Below are positions 25,283-33,412 of a stretch of 64,000 bases of DNA, piece after piece. The position numbers and the translations under genes are program-made. This DNA is from Lachnospiraceae bacterium (GTDB lineage: Bacteria > Bacillota > Clostridia > Lachnospirales > Lachnospiraceae): positions 62,001-126,000 of the forward strand of contig NBBL01000006.1 in the NCBI GenBank assembly GCA_002892395.1, in the 5' to 3' direction. Within the stretch, counting starts at the first letter, position 1; every line of letters begins with the position of its first letter. The notes under the pieces are model-generated. The model did no database searches, was not told where the DNA came from, and was given only the letters and a program-made list of their open reading frames with translations.

Positions 25283-25380
25283 GATTCCCTGCCTCTTCCG
25301 GCGTAAAATTCCCGTTGCATTTCTTTGCGTTCCGTATGATGATAGGACGTGAGAAAAATCATTCAGACGGGAGGCAACCA

Positions 25381-27081
25381 ATGAGTGCTTGCAAACACAC
25401 AAAAAAAGAAACGATGCCATCTGCCGAAGCAGGAAACATGACGGCAGAGGAGGCGGTTTTTTCACTGATCCGCTATGCCCTTCGCTGTCACCTGATTGAA
25501 GAGAGTGACCGAATCTACAGTGCAAACCTCCTCTTTGATGCACTGCGGCTTTCACCCGCCGAATTTCCTGCCGATCCCTGCCCCGCTGCCCTTCCTGAGG
25601 CAAATTCAGCCCACCGGACAGGCGCCGCTTCTGATACCGGAGATCCCTCCGAAACAGAGGACGGAAGCGAGCTGGAACAAATCCTGGGCGTTCTCCTTGA
25701 CCACGCAACGGCGATCGGGCTGATCGAAGACGGAATCGCAAGCCGCGACCTCTTCGACACGCGGCTTATGGGCATTCTGACCCCCCGTCCCTCAGAGGTG
25801 ATCGCCCGCTTTTGGCGCGCCTATCGTGAGTCCCCCCGGCAGGCCACCGATTATTTTTACCGCCTTGCAAAGGACTCCGACTATATTCGCCGCTACCGGA
25901 TCCGCAAGGATCGTAAGTGGACTGCAGAGACCCGTTACGGAACGCTGGATATCACCATCAATTTATCCAAGCCCGAAAAGGATCCCCGGGCCATCGCCGC
26001 GGCGCTCACCCAGACACAGGTCCATTATCCGAAATGCCTCTTGTGCCGGGAAAATGAGGGGTATGCCGGCAGGCTGAATCACCCTGCGCGTCAGAATATC
26101 CGTCTCATTCCGCTGACACTGAACGGGGAATCCTGGTTCCTTCAGTATTCCCCTTACGTCTACTACAATGAACATTGTATCGTGCTCTCATCTCACCACA
26201 CGCCGATGAAGATCGACCGGGGCACCTTCTCGCGCCTGCTGGAATTTGTCACGCTGTTCCCCCACTACACCCTGGGCTCCAACGCGGATCTCCCGATTGT
26301 CGGCGGATCCATTCTGACCCACGAGCACTATCAGGGCGGACGCTATTGCTTCCCCATGGCGCGGGCGGGCATCCGAACCCGGCTTTCCTTTTCGGACTAC
26401 CCGGAAATTCAGGCCGCCATTCTGGATTGGCCAATGTCCGTGATCCGTCTCTGCGGCGCCGATCCCCAGCGCATCACAGCGCTGGCCGATCGGATTCTCT
26501 CCTGCTGGCGGCAGTACAGCGACCCCGAAGCCGGGATTTTCTCCCACGGGGACAGTGAGGAAAGCGCCAAAAACAGACAGGGCGAGGCCCATAACACCAT
26601 CACGCCGATTGCCCGCAGAAACGAAAGCACCTATGAGCTGGATCTGGTGCTTCGAAACAACCGCACCACGGCGGAATATCCCCTTGGGATCTTTCACCCC
26701 CACGAAACGCTGCACCACATCAAGCGCGAAAATATCGGGCTCATTGAAGTCATGGGACTGGCAATTCTACCCGCCAGACTTCTCACGGAAATGGAGCTTT
26801 TAAAGAAGACCATCCTTGACGGAACCGATATTCAGACGGTTCCCGCGCTTGCTGCCCACGCTCCCTGGGCCGCCGAACTGTTACAAAGGCACCCGGAATA
26901 CCGACCCGAAGCAATCTCCCGGGCGCCGGCGAATCCGGCCGTCCTTTCTCATGTGATCCGGCAGGAAATCGGCCTGGTGTTCTCAGAGGTTCTGGAGCAC
27001 GCAGGCGTATTCAAGGCAGATGCCGCCGGACAGCAGCAGTTTCTCCGCTTTATCGATCAAATCAATCAATACAGGAGCTGA
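25381..27081 (+). CDS. galT: UDP-glucose-hexose-1-phosphate uridylyltransferase
   Basis: This Leloir-pathway enzyme exchanges UMP between UDP-glucose and galactose-1-phosphate. The 566-aa protein is of the Firmicutes GalT type. The uridylylated-His region reads ILTHEHYQGGRYCFP. The conserved SKPEKDPRAIA and CLLCRENEGYAG segments and the late GIFHPHETLHHIKRENIGL are present. Residues about 65-100 form an Ala/Asp/Glu-rich variable insert. GGGAGG lies 7 bases before the ATG. galK and the galactose transporter lie nearby on the other strand. Confidence 0.93.
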   Translation: MSACKHTKKETMPSAEAGNMTAEEAVFSLIRYALRCHLIEESDRIYSANLLFDALRLSPAEFPADPCPAALPEANSAHRTGAASDTGDPSETEDGSELEQILGVLLDHATAIGLIEDGIASRDLFDTRLMGILTPRPSEVIARFWRAYRESPRQATDYFYRLAKDSDYIRRYRIRKDRKWTAETRYGTLDITINLSKPEKDPRAIAAALTQTQVHYPKCLLCRENEGYAGRLNHPARQNIRLIPLTLNGESWFLQYSPYVYYNEHCIVLSSHHTPMKIDRGTFSRLLEFVTLFPHYTLGSNADLPIVGGSILTHEHYQGGRYCFPMARAGIRTRLSFSDYPEIQAAILDWPMSVIRLCGADPQRITALADRILSCWRQYSDPEAGIFSHGDSEESAKNRQGEAHNTITPIARRNESTYELDLVLRNNRTTAEYPLGIFHPHETLHHIKRENIGLIEVMGLAILPARLLTEMELLKKTILDGTDIQTVPALAAHAPWAAELLQRHPEYRPEAISRAPANPAVLSHVIRQEIGLVFSEVLEHAGVFKADAAGQQQFLRFIDQINQYRS

Positions 27082-27082
27082 T

Positions 27083-27748
27083 ATGACTTCGATTTCTTCC
27101 GTTCCGGTCTCCCCCCGGGAGCACAGTGCAACCCATTACTTTGCCATCAAGGACATCAACCTCCGGGAGCGTTCGCTTCGTCAAAGGCTGGAAGCATATC
27201 CCGACTCCCTGGAGGACGAAATTCGTCTGTATCTCCTGCACCGGCGTTACGGAACGGTTCCTCTTCCCACACTCAGTCTTAAAGCTGCATCCGGCAGGGC
27301 TGCCCGCCCCGACGGATTCATGGGAGCCTGGCTTTCTCTCAAGCTCCTTTCCCAGGCCGGCACAGGTCTTTGGGGCAAAAAAAAGAGGGAGGCAGAATTC
27401 AGAGCCCATTGCTCTGCTCTTTGCATCCCTTCCTTCTCCGCTTCCCCTTATGAGGCGGAAAGCCAAGACTCCCCGCGGAACACCCGCTACCTCTCCCTTC
27501 TCCGGGAGGAATGGGCGGACTTCGCCTCCCTTCTCATTGAAACCTGCCTGAAGGATCGAAATTACAGCTCTGTCGCCTTCGGACTGATCCCGGTGCAGGA
27601 GCAGGCCCTGCAGCAAAAAATTCAGAACGAAATCAACGATATCTCCTCTGAGCTCCCCGCCTCCTACCGAAAGGAAACAGAATGCAGGCTTTTTCATGAC
27701 ACGATGCAGGCCGTCTACGACGCCCGCTTCCCGCGTCAACCTCTGTGA
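27083..27748 (+). CDS. Uncharacterized protein coupled to galT
   Basis: This 221-aa soluble, mixed-charge protein has no signal peptide, no membrane segment and no catalytic motif that I recognise. The N-terminus (HYFAIKDINLRERSLRQRLEA) and C-terminus are rich in Glu, Arg and Leu and probably helical; the middle has a Pro/Ser-rich stretch. The ATG follows the galT stop by one base, with CAGGAG inside the galT end, so it is translationally coupled to GalT. That suggests, without proving, a link to galactose metabolism. Confidence 0.75.
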   Translation: MTSISSVPVSPREHSATHYFAIKDINLRERSLRQRLEAYPDSLEDEIRLYLLHRRYGTVPLPTLSLKAASGRAARPDGFMGAWLSLKLLSQAGTGLWGKKKREAEFRAHCSALCIPSFSASPYEAESQDSPRNTRYLSLLREEWADFASLLIETCLKDRNYSSVAFGLIPVQEQALQQKIQNEINDISSELPASYRKETECRLFHDTMQAVYDARFPRQPL

Positions 27749-27783
27749 GGAATCTCCGGCAGTGTTCCGAAAGCAATTCCTCA
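27746..27783. terminator. Hairpin between convergent galT operon and sensor operon
   Basis: TGAGGAAT and ATTCCTCA are inverted copies that include the stop codons of the two convergent genes. Confidence 0.45.
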
Positions 27784-28869
27784 GTGCTGCTTTCGGTTTA
27801 AATAGGTCTCCGCGTTCTCCTTTGTGACCTTTTGGTAAGGCAGGCGGATGTATTTCCCGTTGATCAGCCGATACCGCTCCATCGGCTCCTGAAGACCGAT
27901 GGCGCACACCAGCTCAAACATGGCTTCTGCCTGCCCCCGGTTATCGTTATAGACGGTCCCCGCCATCTCGCCGTCGATCACAGCCCGGCAGCCCGGGACG
28001 GTTCCGTCGATTCCCACAATCAAAGGCCAGCGCTCCCGTTCAATTTTTTCTTCCTTGTAGGCGTCAATTGCACCCAGCGCCATATCATCGTTATTTGACA
28101 TGATGAGCTCAATCCGGTCTCCGTAACGCGCAATCATTTGTGAGACCTGCGTCTGTGCCTGCAGACGATTCCAGTTTGCCAGAACATACCCCAGCTTTTC
28201 CAGGTGGAGACCCGCGTTCAGCATGGTATTCACACAATACTCCGTGCGGACAATGGCGTCCTGATGTCCCACCTCCCCCTCCAGCACAACATACTGTATG
28301 CTTCCGTCTCCGTTCCGATCAACCTGCGGATTCTCCCGGCAGCTCTCCGCAGCGATTTTCCCCTGCAGCATGCCGGATTGAAACGCATCCGCCCCCACAT
28401 AATAAAGCCGATCCCAGCGGAACAGATCCTCCTCCACCAGCTCTCGATTGAAGAATACCACCGGAACTCCGTGCTTCTTTGCCAGGTCGATGATCTTGGT
28501 CGGTGCCGTTCGATCCACAAGATTCACACAGATCACGTCGCAGCCGTCCTCAATCATCTGCCTCACCTGCTTATCCTGCGTCTGCTGGCTTTTTGCGGCA
28601 TTGAACAGAACCGTGGTCATTTCCTCCCTGCGCTTCTGTACACAGCCGTCGAAACACTGAATCAGCTCAGAAATAAAGGTGTCATACTGATCGTAAACTG
28701 CAATGCCGACTTTGATTTTCCGCGGAGATGGCTCCGCCTTCTTTCCGCACGCCAACAGACATAGCACCGCGAGGAAAACCGGAAGCAGCCCGAACAAGGC
28801 GCGCCCTGCTTCCGTTCTCCTACATGAATCCAATGCTTCCCTTCTCCCCACAGACATTCTGCTCCTCAT
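27781..28869 (-). CDS. Sugar-binding lipoprotein, MglB-like (probable sensor component)
   Basis: The 362-aa protein has a lipoprotein signal ending LLACGKK (Cys about 41) and a type I periplasmic-binding fold. It resembles the galactose/glucose-binding protein, with a Ca-loop-like DRNGDGS and the ligand-region motifs ELIMSNNDDMALGAIDAY and IVGIDGTVPG. It is last in a minus-strand operon of response regulator, kinase and two binding proteins, not next to its own permease. I infer that it presents sugar to the kinase or boosts transport by MglAC. Confidence 0.85.
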   Translation of the reverse strand: MRSRMSVGRREALDSCRRTEAGRALFGLLPVFLAVLCLLACGKKAEPSPRKIKVGIAVYDQYDTFISELIQCFDGCVQKRREEMTTVLFNAAKSQQTQDKQVRQMIEDGCDVICVNLVDRTAPTKIIDLAKKHGVPVVFFNRELVEEDLFRWDRLYYVGADAFQSGMLQGKIAAESCRENPQVDRNGDGSIQYVVLEGEVGHQDAIVRTEYCVNTMLNAGLHLEKLGYVLANWNRLQAQTQVSQMIARYGDRIELIMSNNDDMALGAIDAYKEEKIERERWPLIVGIDGTVPGCRAVIDGEMAGTVYNDNRGQAEAMFELVCAIGLQEPMERYRLINGKYIRLPYQKVTKENAETYLNRKQH

Positions 28870-28878
28870 CTCTTCTTT

Positions 28879-29886
28879 TTACTCCACCAGCGGAAACAAG
28901 AGTCTCTGATTCTCCGGCTGAAACATGGTCTCTCTCCTTACCATGTGAAACTGAATCGGATGCTCCTTCGGTCGGAAAAACCGATTGCGAAGGGCAAGGC
29001 CGGCTTCCTCCGCCGCCTGGTATCCCATATTAAAGGTGTCTACCACTGCCATGGTACGTATGATTCCCTGATCCAGGTGGTATACGTTCCGGTCGGAATG
29101 CCCTGCGCCATAGACACTGACCCCGTGCTCCCCGTGCCGGATGATATAATCCACCGCTGCCTCCAGTCCTTCATTGTCCATCGCCACAAAGGTATTTGCC
29201 TCTTTCGTTTCCTGACGCGCCCGGATGCGGGCGTCCAGATTCAGCATGGCGCCGCTGTCCCACACCGGTCGGATCCCCGATTCTGCCAGTGCCTCCTCCA
29301 GTCCCTCTTTTCTCCGACGCATGGATCGCTTCCCAAGATCCCCGGTAATGACTCCCACCCGGAGATCATGCTTCCGGTTGGCAAGAATCGCATAGCCAAG
29401 CGCCTTTCCAATCTCGTAGTCGTCTGCACGAACCACAGAGGCATGTGCTTTTTCCTCCGATTCCCCGGCATGTTCTCCGCTTTCGCCCTCACTCCCATTC
29501 TCAATCAGCACGATCTTCACCCGACCCTCAAATTCCGAGAGCATCTCCCGGCTCCCTTCGCTGACACAGAGCTGCAGCACAATCGCCTCTGCCCCCTCTT
29601 CCAGCTCCTTCTGAATCAGGTCTCTCTGATCTGCCAGGGAAAACAGCTTCCCAGTGTTCACAAAATTGACGGTCAGACCGTTGTCCTCTGCCGCCCGCTC
29701 CACACCCGACCGAAACGCCACCCAGCGGGAATCCTGGCTGCTGTCCACGATTACGGACAGCTTCCTTTGCTTCACCTCATCCCCGCCTCCTAAATGCAGC
29801 ATCCACCAGGCAAATGCTGCAATCAGTGGAAGTAAAACCATGGCATACAAAAACCGGCTTTCATTTACATCCCCCAGTCTTTTCAT
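28879..29886 (-). CDS. Membrane-anchored sugar-binding-fold protein (sensor partner)
   Basis: This 335-aa protein has an uncleaved N-terminal transmembrane helix (FLYAMVLLPLIAAFAWWML) and a Peripla_BP_4-type domain starting LSVIVDSSQDSRWVAFRSGV, with VGVITGDLGKRSM and FVAMDNEGLEAAVDYI. Its start overlaps the kinase stop by four bases. Anchoring by a helix instead of a lipid, and coupling to a kinase gene, fit a ligand-reception subunit of the two-component system, as known for XylFII-LytS pairs in clostridia. Confidence 0.82.
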   Translation of the reverse strand: MKRLGDVNESRFLYAMVLLPLIAAFAWWMLHLGGGDEVKQRKLSVIVDSSQDSRWVAFRSGVERAAEDNGLTVNFVNTGKLFSLADQRDLIQKELEEGAEAIVLQLCVSEGSREMLSEFEGRVKIVLIENGSEGESGEHAGESEEKAHASVVRADDYEIGKALGYAILANRKHDLRVGVITGDLGKRSMRRRKEGLEEALAESGIRPVWDSGAMLNLDARIRARQETKEANTFVAMDNEGLEAAVDYIIRHGEHGVSVYGAGHSDRNVYHLDQGIIRTMAVVDTFNMGYQAAEEAGLALRNRFFRPKEHPIQFHMVRRETMFQPENQRLLFPLVE

Positions 29887-31727
29887 GTCGCATCCCCTGC
29901 TTTTCTTCCCTCTTCCAGACGCTGCTGCGTTTCATCGCTGTAGAGAATCGCCGGCAAATGAATTGTGACCCGCGTCCCCTCATCCGGCTCGCTCTCAATC
30001 TGAAGCCCGTACCGGGCACCGAAGCGAAGGCGGATCCGACTGTGGACATTGATCAGCCCCACACCGGAGCCATGTCCTCTGGCCCGACCCGTATCCACCA
30101 AAAGCCGGGACAGCTCAGAGGCGGGAATTCCGTACCCGTTGTCCTCAACCGTGATTTTGATTCCGCCCTCCTCAAAGCCTGCCCGGACAACAATCTCCCC
30201 CTCATCCTCCATGTCCTTGACTCCGTAGTAAATCGCGTTTTCCAGAATCGGCTGCACAATCAGCTTGACCGTGCAATACTGCTTCACCTTCGGATCGATC
30301 TCATAGCGCACGGTAAACGCATTCTTAAACCGAACCTTCTGGATATTCATGTAATTTTTTGCGTGGTGCAGCTCGTCCTCCAGGCGGATGATTGTCTTCC
30401 CGCGGCTCAGGCTGATCCGAAACAGACTCGCCAGCTCGCTGATCATAAACACCGCCTCTCGATAGGACTCCCCTTCAATCATCCAGATAATCGAATCCAG
30501 CGTGTTGTAAAGAAAATGCGGGTTGATCTGGGACTGCAGCGCATCCAATTCACTCTTTCTCTTCTCCTCCTGCTCCACCACAATGTCGCGCATCAGCTTC
30601 TGGATCTGCTCCATGTAGGCTTTGAGCGTCCGCCCAAGATGCTCCACCTCTGTGCTGCCCCCGATGTAGATATGGGGATGGACGCCGCGCCCGGTCTCCA
30701 GACGGCAAATCGACTCGTTCAGCCGGGTCAGCGGCTCGGAAACCCGCTCCGCAACAAACCGGTTCACGAGAAGCACTGCAAGCAGCACCAGTGCCGCCAC
30801 CAGAAATGCCAGCGTCCGGGTGCTGTTTAATCCCAGTGCAAAATAGCTGGCAGGCATGACGCTCACCAGCTTCCAGCCTGTGTAGCTCACCGTATCGACA
30901 ACAATTTCCCGCCGCTCCCCGAGAAACACCTCGCTGTGCACGCCGTCGTCATAGGATGCAGCCACTTTGTTGTTCTCTGCCAGCACGCCGGACAGCACCT
31001 GCATCTGGCGGGGATGATAAATCAGCTCTCCGTTGCCGTCGCACAGATAAAAGTATCGGGTTCCCGAGTCTGCGTTGACATCATCCATCATGCGTTCAAT
31101 CGTGCTGTAATTCATGTCAACCAGCAGAATGCCCTCCGACGGCTGTCCCTCCTCTGTCAGATCCACCAGTCTGCTGAGGGAAATGACCCAATGATAGCGG
31201 TAGCTCAGGTCATCGAACAGATTCTGCACGTGAGGCGTGGAAAAATGCAGGTTTTCCATCTGCCCCTTGGCGCTTCGGAACCACTCCTGCCCCCGGACAT
31301 CCACCCGGGGCTTTTCGATGTCCACCGGCACCGCGGAGACCAGCGTTCCATTTCTTCGGTAAAGTGCAAAGCTGATCAGGTTATCCCGGTTCGCCTCATA
31401 AAGCAATTCCATCTCCCGATCCACGCTCTCTATTCCGATGTCCTTGTTCTTAATCACCGCGAAGTACATGGCGTCGGAGATTCTTCGCATATTCCGAAGG
31501 TAATCCTCCAGATTTTCCGATACCTGCTCTAACACCTGCTCCGTGCTCTCCGTCAGCATCTGCTGCGAGCGCTGCACAAACAGCCGGTATAAGCTGAGCG
31601 CCAGAACCGTGGTGCAAATCACGGAGACGATGGAAAAGGAAAGCAGTATGGTGAAGCGGATGGTTCGCGGAAACACGCCCAGCAAAGCCCTTCTCCCCGC
31701 TTTCCCTGTCCGTTCCCTACTGCCCAT
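29883..31727 (-). CDS. Sensor histidine kinase, YesM/LytS type
   Basis: This 614-aa membrane kinase has an N-terminal helix (TILLSFSIVSVICTTVLALSL), an extracellular Cache-like region of about 270 residues, a second helix (LAFLVAALVLLAVLLV), then HAMP, a His_kinase domain with the phospho-accepting His in INPHFLYNTLDSI, and an HATPase domain (DNGYGIP, GSGVGLINVHSRI). The ATG at 31727 overlaps the response regulator by 11 bases and follows AAGGGGG; the frame is open further but inside the regulator gene. It is coupled to two sugar-binding-type proteins downstream. Confidence 0.88.
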   Translation of the reverse strand: MGSRERTGKAGRRALLGVFPRTIRFTILLSFSIVSVICTTVLALSLYRLFVQRSQQMLTESTEQVLEQVSENLEDYLRNMRRISDAMYFAVIKNKDIGIESVDREMELLYEANRDNLISFALYRRNGTLVSAVPVDIEKPRVDVRGQEWFRSAKGQMENLHFSTPHVQNLFDDLSYRYHWVISLSRLVDLTEEGQPSEGILLVDMNYSTIERMMDDVNADSGTRYFYLCDGNGELIYHPRQMQVLSGVLAENNKVAASYDDGVHSEVFLGERREIVVDTVSYTGWKLVSVMPASYFALGLNSTRTLAFLVAALVLLAVLLVNRFVAERVSEPLTRLNESICRLETGRGVHPHIYIGGSTEVEHLGRTLKAYMEQIQKLMRDIVVEQEEKRKSELDALQSQINPHFLYNTLDSIIWMIEGESYREAVFMISELASLFRISLSRGKTIIRLEDELHHAKNYMNIQKVRFKNAFTVRYEIDPKVKQYCTVKLIVQPILENAIYYGVKDMEDEGEIVVRAGFEEGGIKITVEDNGYGIPASELSRLLVDTGRARGHGSGVGLINVHSRIRLRFGARYGLQIESEPDEGTRVTIHLPAILYSDETQQRLEEGRKAGDAT

Positions 31728-33318
31728 CCTTCGCCCCCTTGTACCTGGATGGGGACATCCCGTGCTGCTTCTTAAACACATAGCTGAAATAATTCGGATC
31801 CGCATATCCCACTTTTCGCGCGATGACGTAGGTCTTTTCATTCCCGTTCAGCAAAAGCTCCGCCGCCCGCTTCATGCGAAAATCCGTCAGGTAATTGATA
31901 AAGGTCTTTCCTGTCTCCCGTTTAAACACCGTGGAAAAATAGGCGGCACTCACACCGAGATGACTACACACGCTGTCAATGGACAGCTCACTGCTTCCGT
32001 AATTGTCCTCCACATATTCAATGGCCCGCCCGACAAAGGATCGGGTGGTATCGCTCCGCTGATTTCGGACCATTTCCTGCATCTTCATGCACACTTCCGT
32101 CATCCACTGGGTAAGCTCCTCCGGCTCCAGCTGCTGAATGGTGCGGTACATGCCGTCATTATCCCCGAAAATTTCCTCCGTACTCAGCTCATTGTCACGG
32201 GAAAAGCGATACAGCTCTCCCGCCAGCCCCATGACAAAAAAGCGATATTCCTGGATGGTTCCCCGAGACGCCGTTTTTTCTTCGATATAAGCGGCAATTG
32301 CTCCCGGCAATTCCTGCCGCCGATCCATCCGTATCATGCGGAAAATATCCCGCAGCGACTCACTGCTCTCCAACTCGGCCACACTCCGCTCCTGGGGTGC
32401 AATCTCTGCGATATTGATGGCCTTGGAATTGCCATAAATGATCCGGTAGGATACCGCGCCGCGAGCGCCGCTGTAAGAGGAGGGCAGATCCTTCACCCGA
32501 CTGCAGGAAATACCGATTCCCGCAGTCACCGGTGCCTTCAGAACCGCCTTGGCGAGACGGCAAAACTGATCGCAGGCATCCGTCAGGCGGATGAGATCCC
32601 CCTCCTCCGAAAGCTGTGCGATCATCACCGTATTGCCCAGATAATGAAAAAACCGTCCGCCCCAACTCTTCTCGATTCTTTCCTCTGCCAGCTTCCTCAC
32701 GGACACAGAAAGAAGCACCGATGTCATCCCCTCCGACAGCTCCGCCTTGCTAAGGTGAAATACCACCGTGGTAAACAGGGGTCCGTGCAGATCAATCTGG
32801 TAATCCTCCATCTGCTTGTTCAGCTCTGCATCCGAGAGCTTCCCGTCCATCAGCGCCGCATAAAAATTTTCCTGGAGCATCGGAAGGCTCTTGTTGTAAT
32901 AATCCTTCAGCATCCGTAAATTCCGGCGCTCGTCCGCCTCCCGATCCAGCTGCTCCCGTATCCGCAGGAAAATTTTTTCCAGCTCCTCGGAGTGAACCGG
33001 TTTAAGAATATATTCCTCCACCTCAAGCCGAATGGCCTCCCGGGCATACTCAAATTCATCAAAACCCGAGAAAATGATGATCCGCACATTGGGATAAAGC
33101 TCCTTCAGGCGGCGGCTCAGCTCCAACCCATCCATGTAGGGCATCTTAATATCGGTCAGAACCACATCCGGCGGAACCTCCTCCGCCAGCTCAAGGGCCT
33201 CCAGTCCGTTGGTCGCGCAATGGGGCACATCATAGCCCAAACCGGCCCAATCCAGCTTTTTCCGGATCGCACGGATCACCTCAGCCTCGTCATCTACCAG
33301 TAAACAGGAATAGCCCAT
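31717..33318 (-). CDS. AraC-type response regulator
   Basis: The N-terminal receiver domain has LLVDDEAEV at 6-14 and a phospho-acceptor Asp in VVLTDIKMPYMDGLELS. A long middle region of about 270 residues is followed by a C-terminal AraC double helix-turn-helix (LGVSAAYFSTVFKRETGKTF, VGYADPNYFSYVFKKQHG). 533 aa, the YesN arrangement. The ATG at 33318 follows AAGGCGG. It is the first gene of the sensor operon directly downstream of mglC, so the mgl operon or galK are the likely targets. Confidence 0.9.
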   Translation of the reverse strand: MGYSCLLVDDEAEVIRAIRKKLDWAGLGYDVPHCATNGLEALELAEEVPPDVVLTDIKMPYMDGLELSRRLKELYPNVRIIIFSGFDEFEYAREAIRLEVEEYILKPVHSEELEKIFLRIREQLDREADERRNLRMLKDYYNKSLPMLQENFYAALMDGKLSDAELNKQMEDYQIDLHGPLFTTVVFHLSKAELSEGMTSVLLSVSVRKLAEERIEKSWGGRFFHYLGNTVMIAQLSEEGDLIRLTDACDQFCRLAKAVLKAPVTAGIGISCSRVKDLPSSYSGARGAVSYRIIYGNSKAINIAEIAPQERSVAELESSESLRDIFRMIRMDRRQELPGAIAAYIEEKTASRGTIQEYRFFVMGLAGELYRFSRDNELSTEEIFGDNDGMYRTIQQLEPEELTQWMTEVCMKMQEMVRNQRSDTTRSFVGRAIEYVEDNYGSSELSIDSVCSHLGVSAAYFSTVFKRETGKTFINYLTDFRMKRAAELLLNGNEKTYVIARKVGYADPNYFSYVFKKQHGMSPSRYKGAKDGQ

Positions 33319-33347
33319 TGTCAACCGCCTTATCTTTGAGAAGTCAA

Positions 33348-33400
33348 GGAGCCACGGCTGAACCGTGGCTCCGAATGAAAGAGCTTAAGTGCTCTTTATT
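33348..33400 (-). promoter_or_regulatory. Hairpins and -10 between mglC and the response regulator
   Basis: The 94-base gap holds GGAGCCACGG / CCGTGGCTCC (33348-33372) and AAGAGC / GCTCTT hairpins. On the minus strand a TGCTATAAT extended -10 lies just after the mglC stop. The sensor operon probably has its own promoter plus readthrough from mgl past an imperfect terminator. Confidence 0.5.
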
Positions 33401-33412
33401 ATAGCATATTAT

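Noticed and set aside
31728-31841. Longer N-terminus of the histidine kinase
   Set aside because: The additional 38 codons lie inside the response-regulator gene and there is a better ribosome site for the start at 31727.
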